64,000 nt of DNA from Streptomyces alboflavus (GCF_000716675.1 NZ_JNXT01000007.1:62001-126000); one strand, 5' to 3'. Positions 42,012 through 53,338 are shown, counted from the first letter of the stretch. Notes: a model not told the origin generated them from the letters alone. Made by a program: numbers and translations.

Positions 42012-42504
42012 CGCGGTCCTCCTCGTGATCATCCGGACTTCAATGATTCTCACCTTATGAGGATTCGGCGCCGCTGCGAATGGGGTGGCGGCTCCCGACT
42101 GGACAGGACGCCACCCCTGGGCCGGGGGCGACAGGTGTGAGCCGCGGCCGCACGGGCCCCCTGCCGCCGTACGCATCAGCCGCCGGGGACGTCCGGGGAC
42201 GTACACCGGAAGCCGTCTCCGGGGGCGGCAGCGCACGAAACAGGGGGAGCGCTCCTGGCAGCGGCGCGCGCCGGTGGCTCACTCCGTGGCGCGCATCACC
42301 CGTGAAGGTGAGTTGAGACCTCTTCGAGACCTCGGCCATTTGGCAGGCCCTTGCGCGACGACAAGGGAGCGATACCTCCCTGAACGCCCAACTCCCTTGG
42401 TTTCGAAGGTCATTGAACGTTTTCCGCCATGCAGAAACGTGCCTGTCAACGGGTGCATATGCGTCCGCACTACCCACCCTCATGAGCCCTACTATCGGCT
42501 CGCC
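42012..42504. other. Divergent hisC / LacI promoter region
   Basis: 493 bases without a convincing gene. TAAGGT (reverse strand, near 42055) could be a -10 box for hisC. TACTAT (42490-42495) could serve the LacI gene. CAAGGGAG (42362-42369) can pair with CTCCCTTG (42392-42399), or its GGGAG with the nearer CTCCC (about 42376), giving alternative hairpins. GAGACCTC occurs twice near 42315. Confidence 0.55.
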
Positions 42505-43626
42505 ATGACAGCAGCAGGGAAGCACCAGGTGAGCCGAGCGGAGACCGCCCGCCGGGGCAACCGGCAGAGCCGAGCAGGCATCAGAGACGTCGCCGCCGCA
42601 GCCGGTGTCTCGATCACGACTGTCTCCGACGCACTCAACGGCAAGGGGCGGCTGCCCGACGCCACGCGACGCCATGTCCGCGAGGTCGCCGACCGCCTGG
42701 GCTACCGCCCGTCGGCCGCGGCCCGAACACTCCGTACCGGAAAGTCGGGCCTCATCGGCCTCACCGTGACGACGTACGGGGATGAACCTTTCACCTTCAC
42801 GGAATTCGCGTACTTCGCGGAGATGGCGAGAGCCGCGACCTCCGCCGCCCTCGCCCGGGGCTACGCCCTGGTCATCCTCCCCGCCACCTCGCGCCGCAGC
42901 CCGGTCGACGTGTGGTCGAACGTCGCCCTCGACGGCACCGTCGTCGTCGACCCCTCCGACCACGACCCGGTGGTCAGCGAGCTGGTGCGGCAGGGGCTCC
43001 CGGTGGTCTCCGACGGTCGGCCCGCCGGGTCGCTGCCGGTCACGGCCTGGGTCGACAACGACCACGAGGCCGCGGTCCTGGAGATCCTCGAACACCTCGC
43101 GGCCGCCGGGGCGCGCCGCATCGGCCTCCTCACCGGCACCACCACGGACACCTACACCCACCTCTCCACCACCGCCTATCTGCGCTGGTGCGAGCGCGTG
43201 GGCCAGGACCCGGTCTACGAGTCCTACCCCGCGCACGACCCGTGCGCGGGCGCCGTCGCCGCCGACCGGCTGCTCGCCAGGCCCGACCGGCCCGACGCCG
43301 TGTACGGCCTGTTCGACCCGAACGGCACCGACCTGCTCGCCGCGGCCCGCCGCTACGGCCTGCGCGTACCGGACGACCTGCTGCTCGTGTGCTGCAGCGA
43401 GTCGACCGTCTACGCCACCACCGAGCCGCCGATCACCACGCTCTCCCTGAAGCCCCGGCGGATCGGCACCGCCGTCGTCCAGCTCCTCATCGACGCCATC
43501 GAGGGCCTCGACGCGGGCCGACCCATCGAGCAGGTGATACCGACCGAACTGATCGTGCGCACCTCGTCCGAGCGACGTCCGCCACGTACGACGGTCAGCC
43601 CGCCGCGGTCGCCCGGCCAGGGCTGA
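42505..43626 (+). CDS. LacI-family transcriptional regulator
   Basis: 373 residues. The LacI helix-turn-helix is at ~27-50 (GIRDVAAAAGVSITTVSDALNGKGRL), followed by the hinge helix region RPSAAARTLRTGKSGLIGL. The C-terminal two-lobe periplasmic-binding-like domain (~80-350) contains LDGTVVVDPSDHDPVV, ARRIGLLTGT and AVYGLFDPNGTDLLAAARRYGLRVPDDLLLV (given in part), typical of sugar-sensing members. The effector is unknown, because no sugar transporter or glycosidase is adjacent. The -10 box ends nine bases before the ATG, so the leader is very short. It is transcribed away from hisC. Confidence 0.92.
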   Translation: MTAAGKHQVSRAETARRGNRQSRAGIRDVAAAAGVSITTVSDALNGKGRLPDATRRHVREVADRLGYRPSAAARTLRTGKSGLIGLTVTTYGDEPFTFTEFAYFAEMARAATSAALARGYALVILPATSRRSPVDVWSNVALDGTVVVDPSDHDPVVSELVRQGLPVVSDGRPAGSLPVTAWVDNDHEAAVLEILEHLAAAGARRIGLLTGTTTDTYTHLSTTAYLRWCERVGQDPVYESYPAHDPCAGAVAADRLLARPDRPDAVYGLFDPNGTDLLAAARRYGLRVPDDLLLVCCSESTVYATTEPPITTLSLKPRRIGTAVVQLLIDAIEGLDAGRPIEQVIPTELIVRTSSERRPPRTTVSPPRSPGQG

Positions 43627-43855
43627 CCTCCCCGACGACCGGCCCGAGGCCCGCGACCTGCGGGAAAAGAGGGGGAAACCTCGGGCCAATTCGGGAGAAA
43701 ACCTCGGTGAACTGGGGCCCGGCACCGATTCACCACCCCTGGTGCACCACACAGAGACAGCCGCATTCCTATGATGGGCGGACGACACCGCGGGCCACTG
43801 CGACCAGGCAGTCCGATCCCGGTGCAGATGCGGCGCGATGGTGGTGGAGGGGTCG

Positions 43856-45460
43856 ATGACTCAGGGGGCCGGTCAGGGACCCGAGGTGCGGACGGCGACG
43901 CTGCGCGACTTCCGCGTGCCCGCGTACGTCTATGAAGGCGTCCGTGAGACCGGCCGGGCCGTGTCGGAGGGCGACCAGGCCCAGGAGTCCCTGGGCGCGG
44001 AGGCTGCCGCGGGCGCCGAGTCCGCGGGCGAGCGGGGGGCCGGGCAGGTGCCTCCGGCCGCCGGGCAGGCCCCCGTTGGCGCTCCCGCCGGCCGTCAAGC
44101 CCCGGTTTCCGGACAGGGGCAGGCGGCGCAGGTCGGGCACGGCCCCGGGGCGGGTCAGGCTCCCGTCACCGGGCAGGCGTCCAGGGCCGTGGGTCGGACT
44201 CCCGCCGACGGGCAGGCGCCCGCCGCCGTAGGTCAGGTTCCCGTCGCTGGGCAGGCCGCCGCCGTAGGCCAGGTTCCCGCCGCCGGACAGGCCCCCGCCC
44301 CCGGACACACCGCCCCCCACGCACCCACCCGCCTCGCCGCTCACGTCCCCGCCCAGGCCGGTCCGGTGGAGCATCTCGGCGCCGCCCCCGCCCCCGTACA
44401 GACGCAGCCGTCGGCCGCCCGTCCCGTGGAACAGCCGGGCCCGGCGCACACCATGGCACACGCCGCCCCCACGCGCCCCACGGCGCAGAGCGCGCCCGCG
44501 CACCCCGGCTCCGCCGGTGAGGCCCCGGACGGCTACACGCCGACCGAGCGCGACCTGCCCATCATCAACCGCGGTGACACCGTGCAGGTCGAGGTGCGCG
44601 AGATGCCCGAGCCGCCGCCCGCGCCCGACGCGGAGGGCATGGGTCCGCTGTACGTCGTCGGCGACGTGCACGGCTACCTGGACGAGCTCGTCGCCGCCCT
44701 CGCCGACGAAGGCCTGATCGACGCGGACGGACGCTGGGCCGCGGGCAACACCCGGCTGTGGTTCCTCGGCGACTTCACCGACCGCGGGCCCGACGGCATC
44801 GGCGTCATCGACCTGGTCATGCGCCTGTCCGCCGAGGCCGCCGCGGCGGGCGGCTACTGCAAGGCCCTCATGGGCAACCACGAGCTGCTGCTCATCGGCG
44901 CGAAGAAGTTCGGCGACACCCCGGTCAACTCCGGCGCGGGCACGGCCACGTTCCAGGCCGCCTGGCTCCTCAACGGTGGCCAGAAGACCGACATGGAGCG
45001 CCTGGAGGACCACCACCTGCAGTGGATGGCCCGCCTCGACGCCATCGAGGAGGAGGACGGGCATCTGCTCGTGCACTCCGACACCACCGCCTACCTCGAC
45101 TACGGCGACTCCATCGAAGAGGTCAACGACACCATCCACGAGGCGCTGACCCGCAACGACGCCGACGAATACTGGGACCTGTTCCGCAAGTTCACCAAGC
45201 GCTTCGCCTTCCGCGACGACTCCGGCCCCGCGGCCGTACGCGAACTCCTCGACATGTACGGCGGCACCCGCATCGTCCACGGCCACAGCCCCATCCCGTA
45301 CCTCCTCGGCGAGGTCGGCTCCGAGTACGACGGCGACGACGACGGCCGCCCCGTCATCGAGGGCCCGCACGTCTACGCCGACGGCCTGGCCATCGCCATG
45401 GACGGCGGCGTGACCATGGCCGGAAAGCTGCTGGTCTGCCAACTCCCGCTGGAGAACTGA
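43856..45460 (+). CDS. Calcineurin-like metallophosphatase with long disordered N-terminus
   Basis: 534 residues. The C-terminal half (~265-520) has the metallophosphatase motifs in order: VVGDVHGYLDEL, FLGDFTDRGPDG, LMGNHELLL, LLVHSDT and VHGHSPIPYL. It resembles PPP-type Ser/Thr phosphatases and diadenosine-tetraphosphatases. The first ~210 residues are Ala/Pro/Gln/Gly-rich with repeats of the type AVGQVPVAGQA and no structure expected. The ATG at 43856 is favoured by GGAGGGG just upstream; a second ATG lies six codons earlier. It is probably cytoplasmic, since no signal peptide is present. The substrate could be a phosphoprotein or a dinucleotide. It ends inside a 14-base direct repeat. 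Confidence 0.88.
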   Translation: MTQGAGQGPEVRTATLRDFRVPAYVYEGVRETGRAVSEGDQAQESLGAEAAAGAESAGERGAGQVPPAAGQAPVGAPAGRQAPVSGQGQAAQVGHGPGAGQAPVTGQASRAVGRTPADGQAPAAVGQVPVAGQAAAVGQVPAAGQAPAPGHTAPHAPTRLAAHVPAQAGPVEHLGAAPAPVQTQPSAARPVEQPGPAHTMAHAAPTRPTAQSAPAHPGSAGEAPDGYTPTERDLPIINRGDTVQVEVREMPEPPPAPDAEGMGPLYVVGDVHGYLDELVAALADEGLIDADGRWAAGNTRLWFLGDFTDRGPDGIGVIDLVMRLSAEAAAAGGYCKALMGNHELLLIGAKKFGDTPVNSGAGTATFQAAWLLNGGQKTDMERLEDHHLQWMARLDAIEEEDGHLLVHSDTTAYLDYGDSIEEVNDTIHEALTRNDADEYWDLFRKFTKRFAFRDDSGPAAVRELLDMYGGTRIVHGHSPIPYLLGEVGSEYDGDDDGRPVIEGPHVYADGLAIAMDGGVTMAGKLLVCQLPLEN

Positions 45461-45533
45461 ACGTTCACGAGTCACCCCGCGTACGGACTCGCACAAGCGT
45501 GCGCATGCGAGTCCGTACGACTGAACGTTCACG
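45456..45533. repeat. Direct repeats flanking a perfect hairpin
   Basis: ACTGAACGTTCACG occurs at 45456-45469 (containing the stop codon of the phosphatase gene) and again at 45520-45533. Each copy holds the palindrome TGAACGTTCA. Between them CGTACGGACTCGCA (45480-45493) pairs perfectly with TGCGAGTCCGTACG (45506-45519) around a 12-base loop. The hairpin is a likely terminator. The repeated palindromes look like operators. Confidence 0.85.
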
Positions 45534-45711
45534 CGGCACGTGCCGCCTTAGCAGGATCTCGCTGGCCAGCAGGCCAATTCTTGATAACCCCTGTCACCGC
45601 GTGCCGTCACCGCTCTACCATCGCCTTATCCGTAGCAGGCTCCCCTCCGTTTCTGCCCGACGGCTCGTAGCCATGCGAGCCCCAAGCCCTACGGAGCATC
45701 GGGGGATGCAC

Positions 45712-46599
45712 ATGAACAGCGCTCCACACCTGCTCAATGAGGACCGCCCCCAGTACGAGCGGGTCCTCGATGAGGCGCTGCGCACCGCACCGAACCGCCC
45801 GGAGCTGGCCGCGGTGGGCCAGCGACTCAACCCCGAGCAACTGCGCACGATGGCTCTCAACGCCACCGCACTGATCACGGCCGCCGCCGCGACCGAGTAT
45901 CACCACTACGTGAAGGTCCGTGAGGAACTGCGCGACCCCGGACCCTCATCGTCCACGTCGATCCGTGAAGGGAACGGATCCAGTTCCAGTTCCAGCACGA
46001 CCGAGTCCGGCTCCGGCGGAATCGGCCTCGCCACCACCATGGGCGAGGTCACCGAAACCGCGGGCGCCGGACTGGTCGCGGTGCTCGCGGTGCTCGCGCC
46101 CGTCCTCGCCGGGACGGCCGCCGCGATCTTCCTGCTCGTCGGCTACATCCTGAAGATGCTCGACCCCGAGCCCGCCTTCGCGGACACCCTGCTCACCGCC
46201 GGGTGGCTGTTCGGCGCGCTCACGGCGGGCGCCATCCTGGTCGCCGCGGTCGGCCTGCTCATCACCGCCCTGCGCAACGGCTCCACCTCCCTCCAGGCAG
46301 GCTCGCACCATGAGCGGAACGAAGAGGTGGACCGGGCCAGGGAAGCCTGGTGCCAGGCACTGTTGGAGCGTGGCATCCTGCCCTTCCTGCGCGAGGCACT
46401 GACGGCCCCGGACACCAAGACGGCGTCCGCGGCCCGCGCGTCCTCGGCGGGCGGGGCCGGGCGCATGCCCCAACTCGGCTATCACAGGCCAGGATTCAGC
46501 AGCCCGGACGGCGGCTCGACGACCGGGACGCGCCCGAGCTACAGCAGCCCGGACTTCTCCAGTCCGGACTACGGCGGCCCGGAGCATCCACCGGAGTAG
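45712..46599 (+). CDS. Membrane protein with two central helices, function unknown
   Basis: 295 residues from MNSAPHLLNEDRPQYERVLDEALR; ATGs at 45706 and further upstream are alternatives, and GGGGGA lies six bases before 45712. The N-terminal ~90 residues are soluble and helical (LNPEQLRTMALNATALITAAAATEY, quoted in part). A Ser-rich linker (SSSSSSTTESGSGG) and two hydrophobic segments follow (~118-145 and ~155-185). A basic helix then leads to a Ser/Pro/Tyr-rich tail with FSSPD-type repeats (SSPDGG, SSPDFSSPDYGG). I do not recognise a family. It lies between the phosphatase and the TerD-vWA gene, and a hairpin follows it (46630-46659). Confidence 0.75.
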   Translation: MNSAPHLLNEDRPQYERVLDEALRTAPNRPELAAVGQRLNPEQLRTMALNATALITAAAATEYHHYVKVREELRDPGPSSSTSIREGNGSSSSSSTTESGSGGIGLATTMGEVTETAGAGLVAVLAVLAPVLAGTAAAIFLLVGYILKMLDPEPAFADTLLTAGWLFGALTAGAILVAAVGLLITALRNGSTSLQAGSHHERNEEVDRAREAWCQALLERGILPFLREALTAPDTKTASAARASSAGGAGRMPQLGYHRPGFSSPDGGSTTGTRPSYSSPDFSSPDYGGPEHPPE

Positions 46600-46629
46600 C
46601 CCGGACCCCGCGGACCCTCCGCGAGGCCG

Positions 46630-46659
46630 CCCGGCGACTGGATCAGGCCGGTCGCCGGG
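46630..46659. terminator. Hairpin after the membrane protein gene
   Basis: CCCGGCGAC (46630-46638) pairs with GTCGCCGGG (46651-46659) around a 12-base loop, 31 bases after the stop codon. The rest of the 271-base gap to the convergent TerD-vWA gene shows no other feature. Confidence 0.55.
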
Positions 46660-46870
46660 GGACATGAACCGGACGTCGGTCAGTCAAGGACCGGCGCCGG
46701 AGAGGACGGCCGGCGACGGCGGCCGGCCGGTCGAACACGGGCCGGAAGCCCCCGGCGTGGGGCTTCGGTGCGCCGCTGTCGGCGGACGGCGGCGCGAAGG
46801 CCCGCCCGCGCCGCGCAGGCGGCCCCGCGTGGGTGCCCCCTGCGTCCCCTGGCCTCAAAGCTCCCTTTCC

Positions 46871-48277
46871 TCAGATGATGCCCTCCCGCTTCGCGGCCCT
46901 CATCCAGTCCGGGAACTCGGAGAGCAGCCGGTCGTACAGCTCCGGATCCGGCACCGTGCTGATGTCGTCCACCGCGAAGAACCCGACGTTGTCGACGCGG
47001 CGGCCCGGCAGCGTGTCGAACCGTTCGAGCACCCCGTAGTTGGACTTGCCGAGCCCCACGAACTGCCAGAAGATCGGCTCCTCCACGGCGTCCCTGAGCT
47101 CCCGCTCGATCTCGCTGTTGCGGTAGACGCCGCCGTCAGAGAAGAAGAGCACCAGCGTGGGCGCAGCGGCCGGATTCTCCCGTACGTACGCCCGGACCTG
47201 GGCGATCACCCGCTGCTCCTCGTTCTGGATGCCCACGTCCCGCATGTCGACCTGGTCGTCCCGCAGGCCCTTCTTCCGCTTGCCCCGGCGGAAGATGCCG
47301 ACCTCCCCGACGCGGACGTGGAACTTCAGCCAGTCCGGCAGCTCCCCGAGCCGCAGATCGGGCAACCGCGCCGGATGCGAGGCGAACGTCCAGGCCTGCA
47401 TCTCCCCGTCGTCGTCCAACTGCGCGGCCACGGCGGCCATCCGCTCCACGACATCGGCCACGATGCCCTTGGAGTACAGGAACGACATGGACCCGGAGGC
47501 GTCGAGCACGAGGATGACGCGCGCCGTGACCCCTTCCGCCCCGCGCTTGCGCAGGCTGACGGCCACCTGCTCCTTGCGCAGCGAGAGGCGCTTGCGCATG
47601 TCGACGGGGAGCAGCTCCTCGCCCTTGGTGAGGCGGGGAGTTGAGGAAGGGGAGGAAGGGGCGGCGGGAGCCACGGGGGCTGGGGGCGCCGCCGGGGCGG
47701 CGGGAGCCACGGGGGCAACCGGCTGCGCCGGAGCGGCCGGCTCCTCCTCGTCCACCGTGATGCCGAAGTCGGTGGCGAGCCCGGCGAGCCCGGAGTCGTA
47801 CCCCTGCCCCACCGCGCGGAACTTCCACTGCCCTCCGCGCAGATACAACTCGCCACCTATGAACGCCGTCTCCGACGTGGCGGTCATCTCGAAGCGGGCC
47901 AACTCGCCGCCCGTCGAGGCGTCGAGCAGCCGCAACGTGAGCCCGGTGAGCTGCCCGAACGTCCCCCCGTCGGCCGAGGCACACAGCAACACCCGTTCGA
48001 CGCCGCTCTCCAGGGACCGCAGATCCACCTCGACCGTGTCCGTGGTGACGCCGGCGGCACTCTGCTTCCCCAGGTGCCGCACGGCGCCGGACGCGTGCCG
48101 CGGCTGGTTGTAGAACACGAAGTCGGCGTCGTCACGCACGCGTCCGGCAGCGGTGAGCAGCAGCGCCGAGGCGTCGGCGGTGGGCCCGCCCGGGCCCTCG
48201 CCCCAGGCGAGCTCCGCGCGCACCGCCGCCGAGCCGACGGGAAGATTGGCACCCTTGCTCAAGGAACTGGCAGTCAT
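46871..48277 (-). CDS. TerD-vWA protein (TerF-like)
   Basis: 468 residues in three parts. Residues ~1-180 are a TerD domain: [49 protein letters not shown] (in part) and [33 protein letters not shown] (in part), the expected calcium-binding fold. A Pro/Ala/Val-rich linker (~185-215) follows. Residues ~250-450 are a von Willebrand factor A domain with an intact MIDAS motif DASGSM (~256). TerD/vWA combinations occur in tellurite-resistance and stress systems whose biochemistry is unclear, and in Streptomyces they affect calcium-linked development. It is cytoplasmic and stands alone; no terC, terB or other ter gene is next to it. Confidence 0.9.
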   Translation of the reverse strand: MTASSLSKGANLPVGSAAVRAELAWGEGPGGPTADASALLLTAAGRVRDDADFVFYNQPRHASGAVRHLGKQSAAGVTTDTVEVDLRSLESGVERVLLCASADGGTFGQLTGLTLRLLDASTGGELARFEMTATSETAFIGGELYLRGGQWKFRAVGQGYDSGLAGLATDFGITVDEEEPAAPAQPVAPVAPAAPAAPPAPVAPAAPSSPSSTPRLTKGEELLPVDMRKRLSLRKEQVAVSLRKRGAEGVTARVILVLDASGSMSFLYSKGIVADVVERMAAVAAQLDDDGEMQAWTFASHPARLPDLRLGELPDWLKFHVRVGEVGIFRRGKRKKGLRDDQVDMRDVGIQNEEQRVIAQVRAYVRENPAAAPTLVLFFSDGGVYRNSEIERELRDAVEEPIFWQFVGLGKSNYGVLERFDTLPGRRVDNVGFFAVDDISTVPDPELYDRLLSEFPDWMRAAKREGII

Positions 48278-48414
48278 ACGACCAGTCTGCCGATCTCCAC
48301 GGGCCGGGGATACCGCCTTCCCCCGATCACCGCCACGCCACCGACCACCGCCCCGCTCACCGCCCCCCGCTCACCGCCTGCCGTCGGCCGCCTGCCGTCG
48401 GCCGACCGCCGCGC

Positions 48415-50335
<1,921 letters not shown>

Positions 50336-50414
50336 TTGCAAAGGTGCCTCCACGCTAGCGTCCTGTCGGGCGCGGTGAACAGAGGGCCCCCACCGTTCTT
50401 GCGATGATCGGGCC

Positions 50415-51809
50415 GTGACCACGACAACGCCGCCCACCGGACCCCCCGCCCCGGAGCCGCACGGCCACTCCCACAGCCACGGCCCCGCGGCCCCCGTGTC
50501 CCAGCATCTGCGCAAGGTCATCGCCGCCGTCCTGATCCCCTTCGCCACCGCGGTCCTCGTCGGCCTCGTGGTGCTGTGGCCCGGCGGGGCCCCGGCCCAC
50601 GAACGCACCGGAGTCGGCTTCGACCGGCAGACCCAGTCGGCCACCGTGACGAAGCTGGAGAAGCTCCCCTGCAAGGACCTCAACGCCTCGCAGACCCCGC
50701 CCAACGGCGACACCTCCACCGCCGAGGGCCAGTCCGCCCAGTCCCGCGCGGAGGGCACCTGCGGCCGGGCCACGGTCAAGGTCACCAGCGGCCCGGACAA
50801 GGGCCGCACCTTCACCGAGATCGTCCAGCCGGACTCGCCCCGGCAACTGCGCGCGGGCCAGGACGTGGTGGTCGCCTATGAACCCAAGGCGCCCAAGGAC
50901 CTCCAGTACTCGGTCACCGACGTGAACCGCAAGCTTCCGATGGCCCTGCTCGCCGGCATCTTCGCCCTGGCCGTCGTCGTGGTGGGACGGCTGCGCGGCG
51001 TCATGGCGCTGGTCGCCCTCGCGGTGAGCTTCCTGGTCCTGACCTTCTTCATCCTCCCCGCGATCCTGCAGGGCTCGAACCCCCTGGTCGTCGCCGTGGT
51101 CGGCGCGAGCGCGATCATGCTGTGCGCGCTCTACATGTGCCACGGCCTGACGGCGCGCACCTCGGTCGCGGTGCTCGGCACCCTGATCTCCCTCCTGCTC
51201 ATCGGCCTGCTCGGCTCCCTGTTCATCGGCTGGGCCTCCCTGACCGGCAACACGGACGACAACACCGGTCTGATCCACGGTCTCTACCCCGACATCGACA
51301 TGAGCGGCCTGCTGCTCGCGGGCGTCATCATCGGCTCGCTCGGCGTCCTCGACGACGTCACCGTCACCCAGACCTCCGCGGTCTGGGAACTGCACCAGGC
51401 CAATCCGTCGATGGGCTGGCGCGGCCTGTACCGCGCGGGCATCCGCATCGGCCGCGACCACATCGCCTCGGTCGTCAACACCCTCGTGCTCGCCTACGCG
51501 GGCGCCGCCCTCCCCCTCCTGCTGCTCTTCTCCATCGCCCAGAGCAGCGTGGGCACCGTCGCCAACAGCGAACTGGTCGCCGAGGAGATCGTCCGCACCC
51601 TCATCGGCTCCATCGGCCTCGTCGCCTCCGTCCCCGTCACCACCGCCCTCGCGGCCCTGGTCGTCTCCGCCGACCGCTCAGGCCCCGGCCCCGCCCCGGC
51701 AGAGGCCCCCTCGGCCCCGCCGTCCGGCACCACGCCCACCGCTCCCTCCGCCCGCCCTGCGCCCCGCCGCCCCTCCCTCGCCGGAAAGGGCCGCCGCCGC
51801 AAGACGTGA
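50415..51809 (+). CDS. YibE/F-family membrane protein
   Basis: 464 residues. A His-rich cytoplasmic start (PHGHSHSHGPAA, residues ~15-26) precedes the first membrane helix (~36-55). A soluble extracytoplasmic domain (~60-170) and then about seven helices follow (~175-415). The segments GLYPDIDMSGLLLAGVIIGSLGVLDDVTVTQTS (in part) and MGWRGLYRAGIRIGRDHIASVVNTLVLAYAGAALP (in part) are the family signature. YibE/F proteins have no proven function; transport has been suggested. The His-rich start hints at metal binding. The start is GTG at 50415, with GATGAT six bases before it. It is divergent from thiC. Confidence 0.88.
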   Translation: MTTTTPPTGPPAPEPHGHSHSHGPAAPVSQHLRKVIAAVLIPFATAVLVGLVVLWPGGAPAHERTGVGFDRQTQSATVTKLEKLPCKDLNASQTPPNGDTSTAEGQSAQSRAEGTCGRATVKVTSGPDKGRTFTEIVQPDSPRQLRAGQDVVVAYEPKAPKDLQYSVTDVNRKLPMALLAGIFALAVVVVGRLRGVMALVALAVSFLVLTFFILPAILQGSNPLVVAVVGASAIMLCALYMCHGLTARTSVAVLGTLISLLLIGLLGSLFIGWASLTGNTDDNTGLIHGLYPDIDMSGLLLAGVIIGSLGVLDDVTVTQTSAVWELHQANPSMGWRGLYRAGIRIGRDHIASVVNTLVLAYAGAALPLLLLFSIAQSSVGTVANSELVAEEIVRTLIGSIGLVASVPVTTALAALVVSADRSGPGPAPAEAPSAPPSGTTPTAPSARPAPRRPSLAGKGRRRKT

Positions 51810-51881
51810 CACCCCGCAGCAGCGATGCCATGAAATGCCCCGAACTGCCAACAGTCAGGGCCTGCGAGGAACCGTCGCCCC

Positions 51882-52319
51882 TCAGCCCGCGCTCTGCTCC
51901 TCCGCGAGGATCCGGTCCAGGGCCTCGTCGAGATGCGTCTCGAAGTCGACGAGCGTCCGCTCCTGCCCCAGCGGCACCAACTTGTCCGTCCGGTCGAGGA
52001 AGGCGAGCAGCGGCGGGATGCCCACCCTGAACAGCGCCTGGTCCTGGCCCACTTGAAGCCGGATCAGTACGTCGTCCGAGTGCTCGGGGTCGATCGGCGC
52101 GATCCGCACATCCCCGTCCCCGCACGCCCTGCCTACCCCGTCGGCCAGGAGCTCCCGCCCGAAGGCCCAGGTCACCGGGACATCGCCGGGGAGGTGGAAG
52201 GTCAGCCGCACAGCATAGGGATCGCGCGTCTCGTACCGCAGCTCCACCGGGATGCGGAACGACAGCTCCTCCGACACGAGGAAGCTCATCATGACCTCTG
52301 CCTGGACCGACTCGCGCAT
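51882..52319 (-). CDS. ssgA: SsgA cell-division activator
   Basis: 145 residues starting MRESVQAEVMMSFLVSEEL, nearly the same N-terminus as I remember for S. coelicolor SsgA. SsgA-like proteins occur only in sporulating actinomycetes; SsgA promotes septum formation and marks sites of wall remodelling before SsgB and FtsZ assemble. The single-domain fold shows YETRDPYAVRLTFHLPGD, VTWAFGRELLADG and FLDRTDKLVPLGQE, all conserved positions. Low identity to other SALPs and the adjoining ssgR support SsgA rather than a paralogue. It lies 101 bases downstream of ssgR, which controls it in S. coelicolor. Confidence 0.93.
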   Translation of the reverse strand: MRESVQAEVMMSFLVSEELSFRIPVELRYETRDPYAVRLTFHLPGDVPVTWAFGRELLADGVGRACGDGDVRIAPIDPEHSDDVLIRLQVGQDQALFRVGIPPLLAFLDRTDKLVPLGQERTLVDFETHLDEALDRILAEEQSAG

Positions 52320-52420
52320 CGCCGCCTACCCCGTCATTAGCCTGGTGGTGGCAGGAACCAACTCCCTGACACTCATGGCATCTTGCTTAACGTACACACC
52401 AGATCACAAGGAGTGAGTTT

Positions 52421-53338
52421 TCAGATGCTGATAGAGAAGGCGAGTGTCCTTAGTAGCTTTCCGAGTTCCTCCTGCAACAGCCGTGTCGCCGGCGCCAGAC
52501 GGCTCGCCTGCGACGACGGAACGGAGATCGCCACCGTGGCCGCGGTGCTGCCCACCGTGACCGGGATCGCGGCGCAGACCGTCCCGAGCGCGTACTCCTG
52601 ATGCTCCGTCACCGGCGTCATCCGCCCCACCGCTTCCAGCCGCCTCAGGAACGTCCGGTCGTCACGCACCGTGTTCGGGGTGAGGGAGCGGACCGGATGG
52701 CGGTCGAGGTGGTCCCGCCGTGCCGCGTCGTCGAGTTGGGCGAGGAGGCACTGTCCGATGGCGTGGGCGTGGCCGGTCTCACGGAAGTCGGCCCACTCCT
52801 CGACGGCCGGGTTGCCCGCGGTGTCGGCGACGGACACGATCTCGATCTCACCGTCGCGGTAGAGGGCGAAGTACACGGGCACGCCGATGGCGTCGCGCCA
52901 GTACTCCAGGGTTTCACCGATCATGGCTCGGCGGTTCTGCTCCGCCGCTCCCGCGCTCAGCCGCTCCGCCGCGTCACCGAGCACGAACACGCCCTTCTCC
53001 CGGCGCAGATAGCCCTCGTGGCTCAGGGTCCGCAGCAGGTGGTACGCGGTCGGCAGGGCCAGGCCCGCCTCGCGGGCCAGCTGCTTCGCGGGGGCACCGC
53101 CGGGGTGCGTGGCGGCGGCCTCCAGGAGGCGCATGGCTCGCTGCACGGAGCCGATGAGGGTGGGTCCGACGCCCGCCGGAGCGGCGTCGGAGGGTGCTCC
53201 GGGGGTATTGCTCGCCAGGAGTCCCCTGCCCGTAAGGAGCCCTCTGCTCGCGGGAGTTGACGGCCCTTCGCCCGAAATGGCCCTGCCTTCGGGGTCGGTG
53301 GACTGAACGTCCGGGGGTGCGTCGTCAACCGAGGCCAT
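52421..53338 (-). CDS. ssgR: IclR-type activator of ssgA
   Basis: 305 residues. The N-terminal ~60 residues are low-complexity. The IclR winged-helix follows (LIGSVQRAMRLLEAAATHPGGAPAKQLAREAGLALPTAYHLLRTL, in part, ~61-105), then the ligand-binding domain (~120-300) with QNRRAMIGETLEYWRDAIG and GHAHAIGQCLLAQL. Position next to ssgA makes this SsgR, which activates ssgA during development in S. coelicolor. The ATG at 53338 has GGGAGTGACCC before it; a start closer to the helix-turn-helix is possible. The last codons (CTA CTA AGG ACA) are unusually AT-rich for this genome. Confidence 0.9.
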   Translation of the reverse strand: MASVDDAPPDVQSTDPEGRAISGEGPSTPASRGLLTGRGLLASNTPGAPSDAAPAGVGPTLIGSVQRAMRLLEAAATHPGGAPAKQLAREAGLALPTAYHLLRTLSHEGYLRREKGVFVLGDAAERLSAGAAEQNRRAMIGETLEYWRDAIGVPVYFALYRDGEIEIVSVADTAGNPAVEEWADFRETGHAHAIGQCLLAQLDDAARRDHLDRHPVRSLTPNTVRDDRTFLRRLEAVGRMTPVTEHQEYALGTVCAAIPVTVGSTAATVAISVPSSQASRLAPATRLLQEELGKLLRTLAFSISI

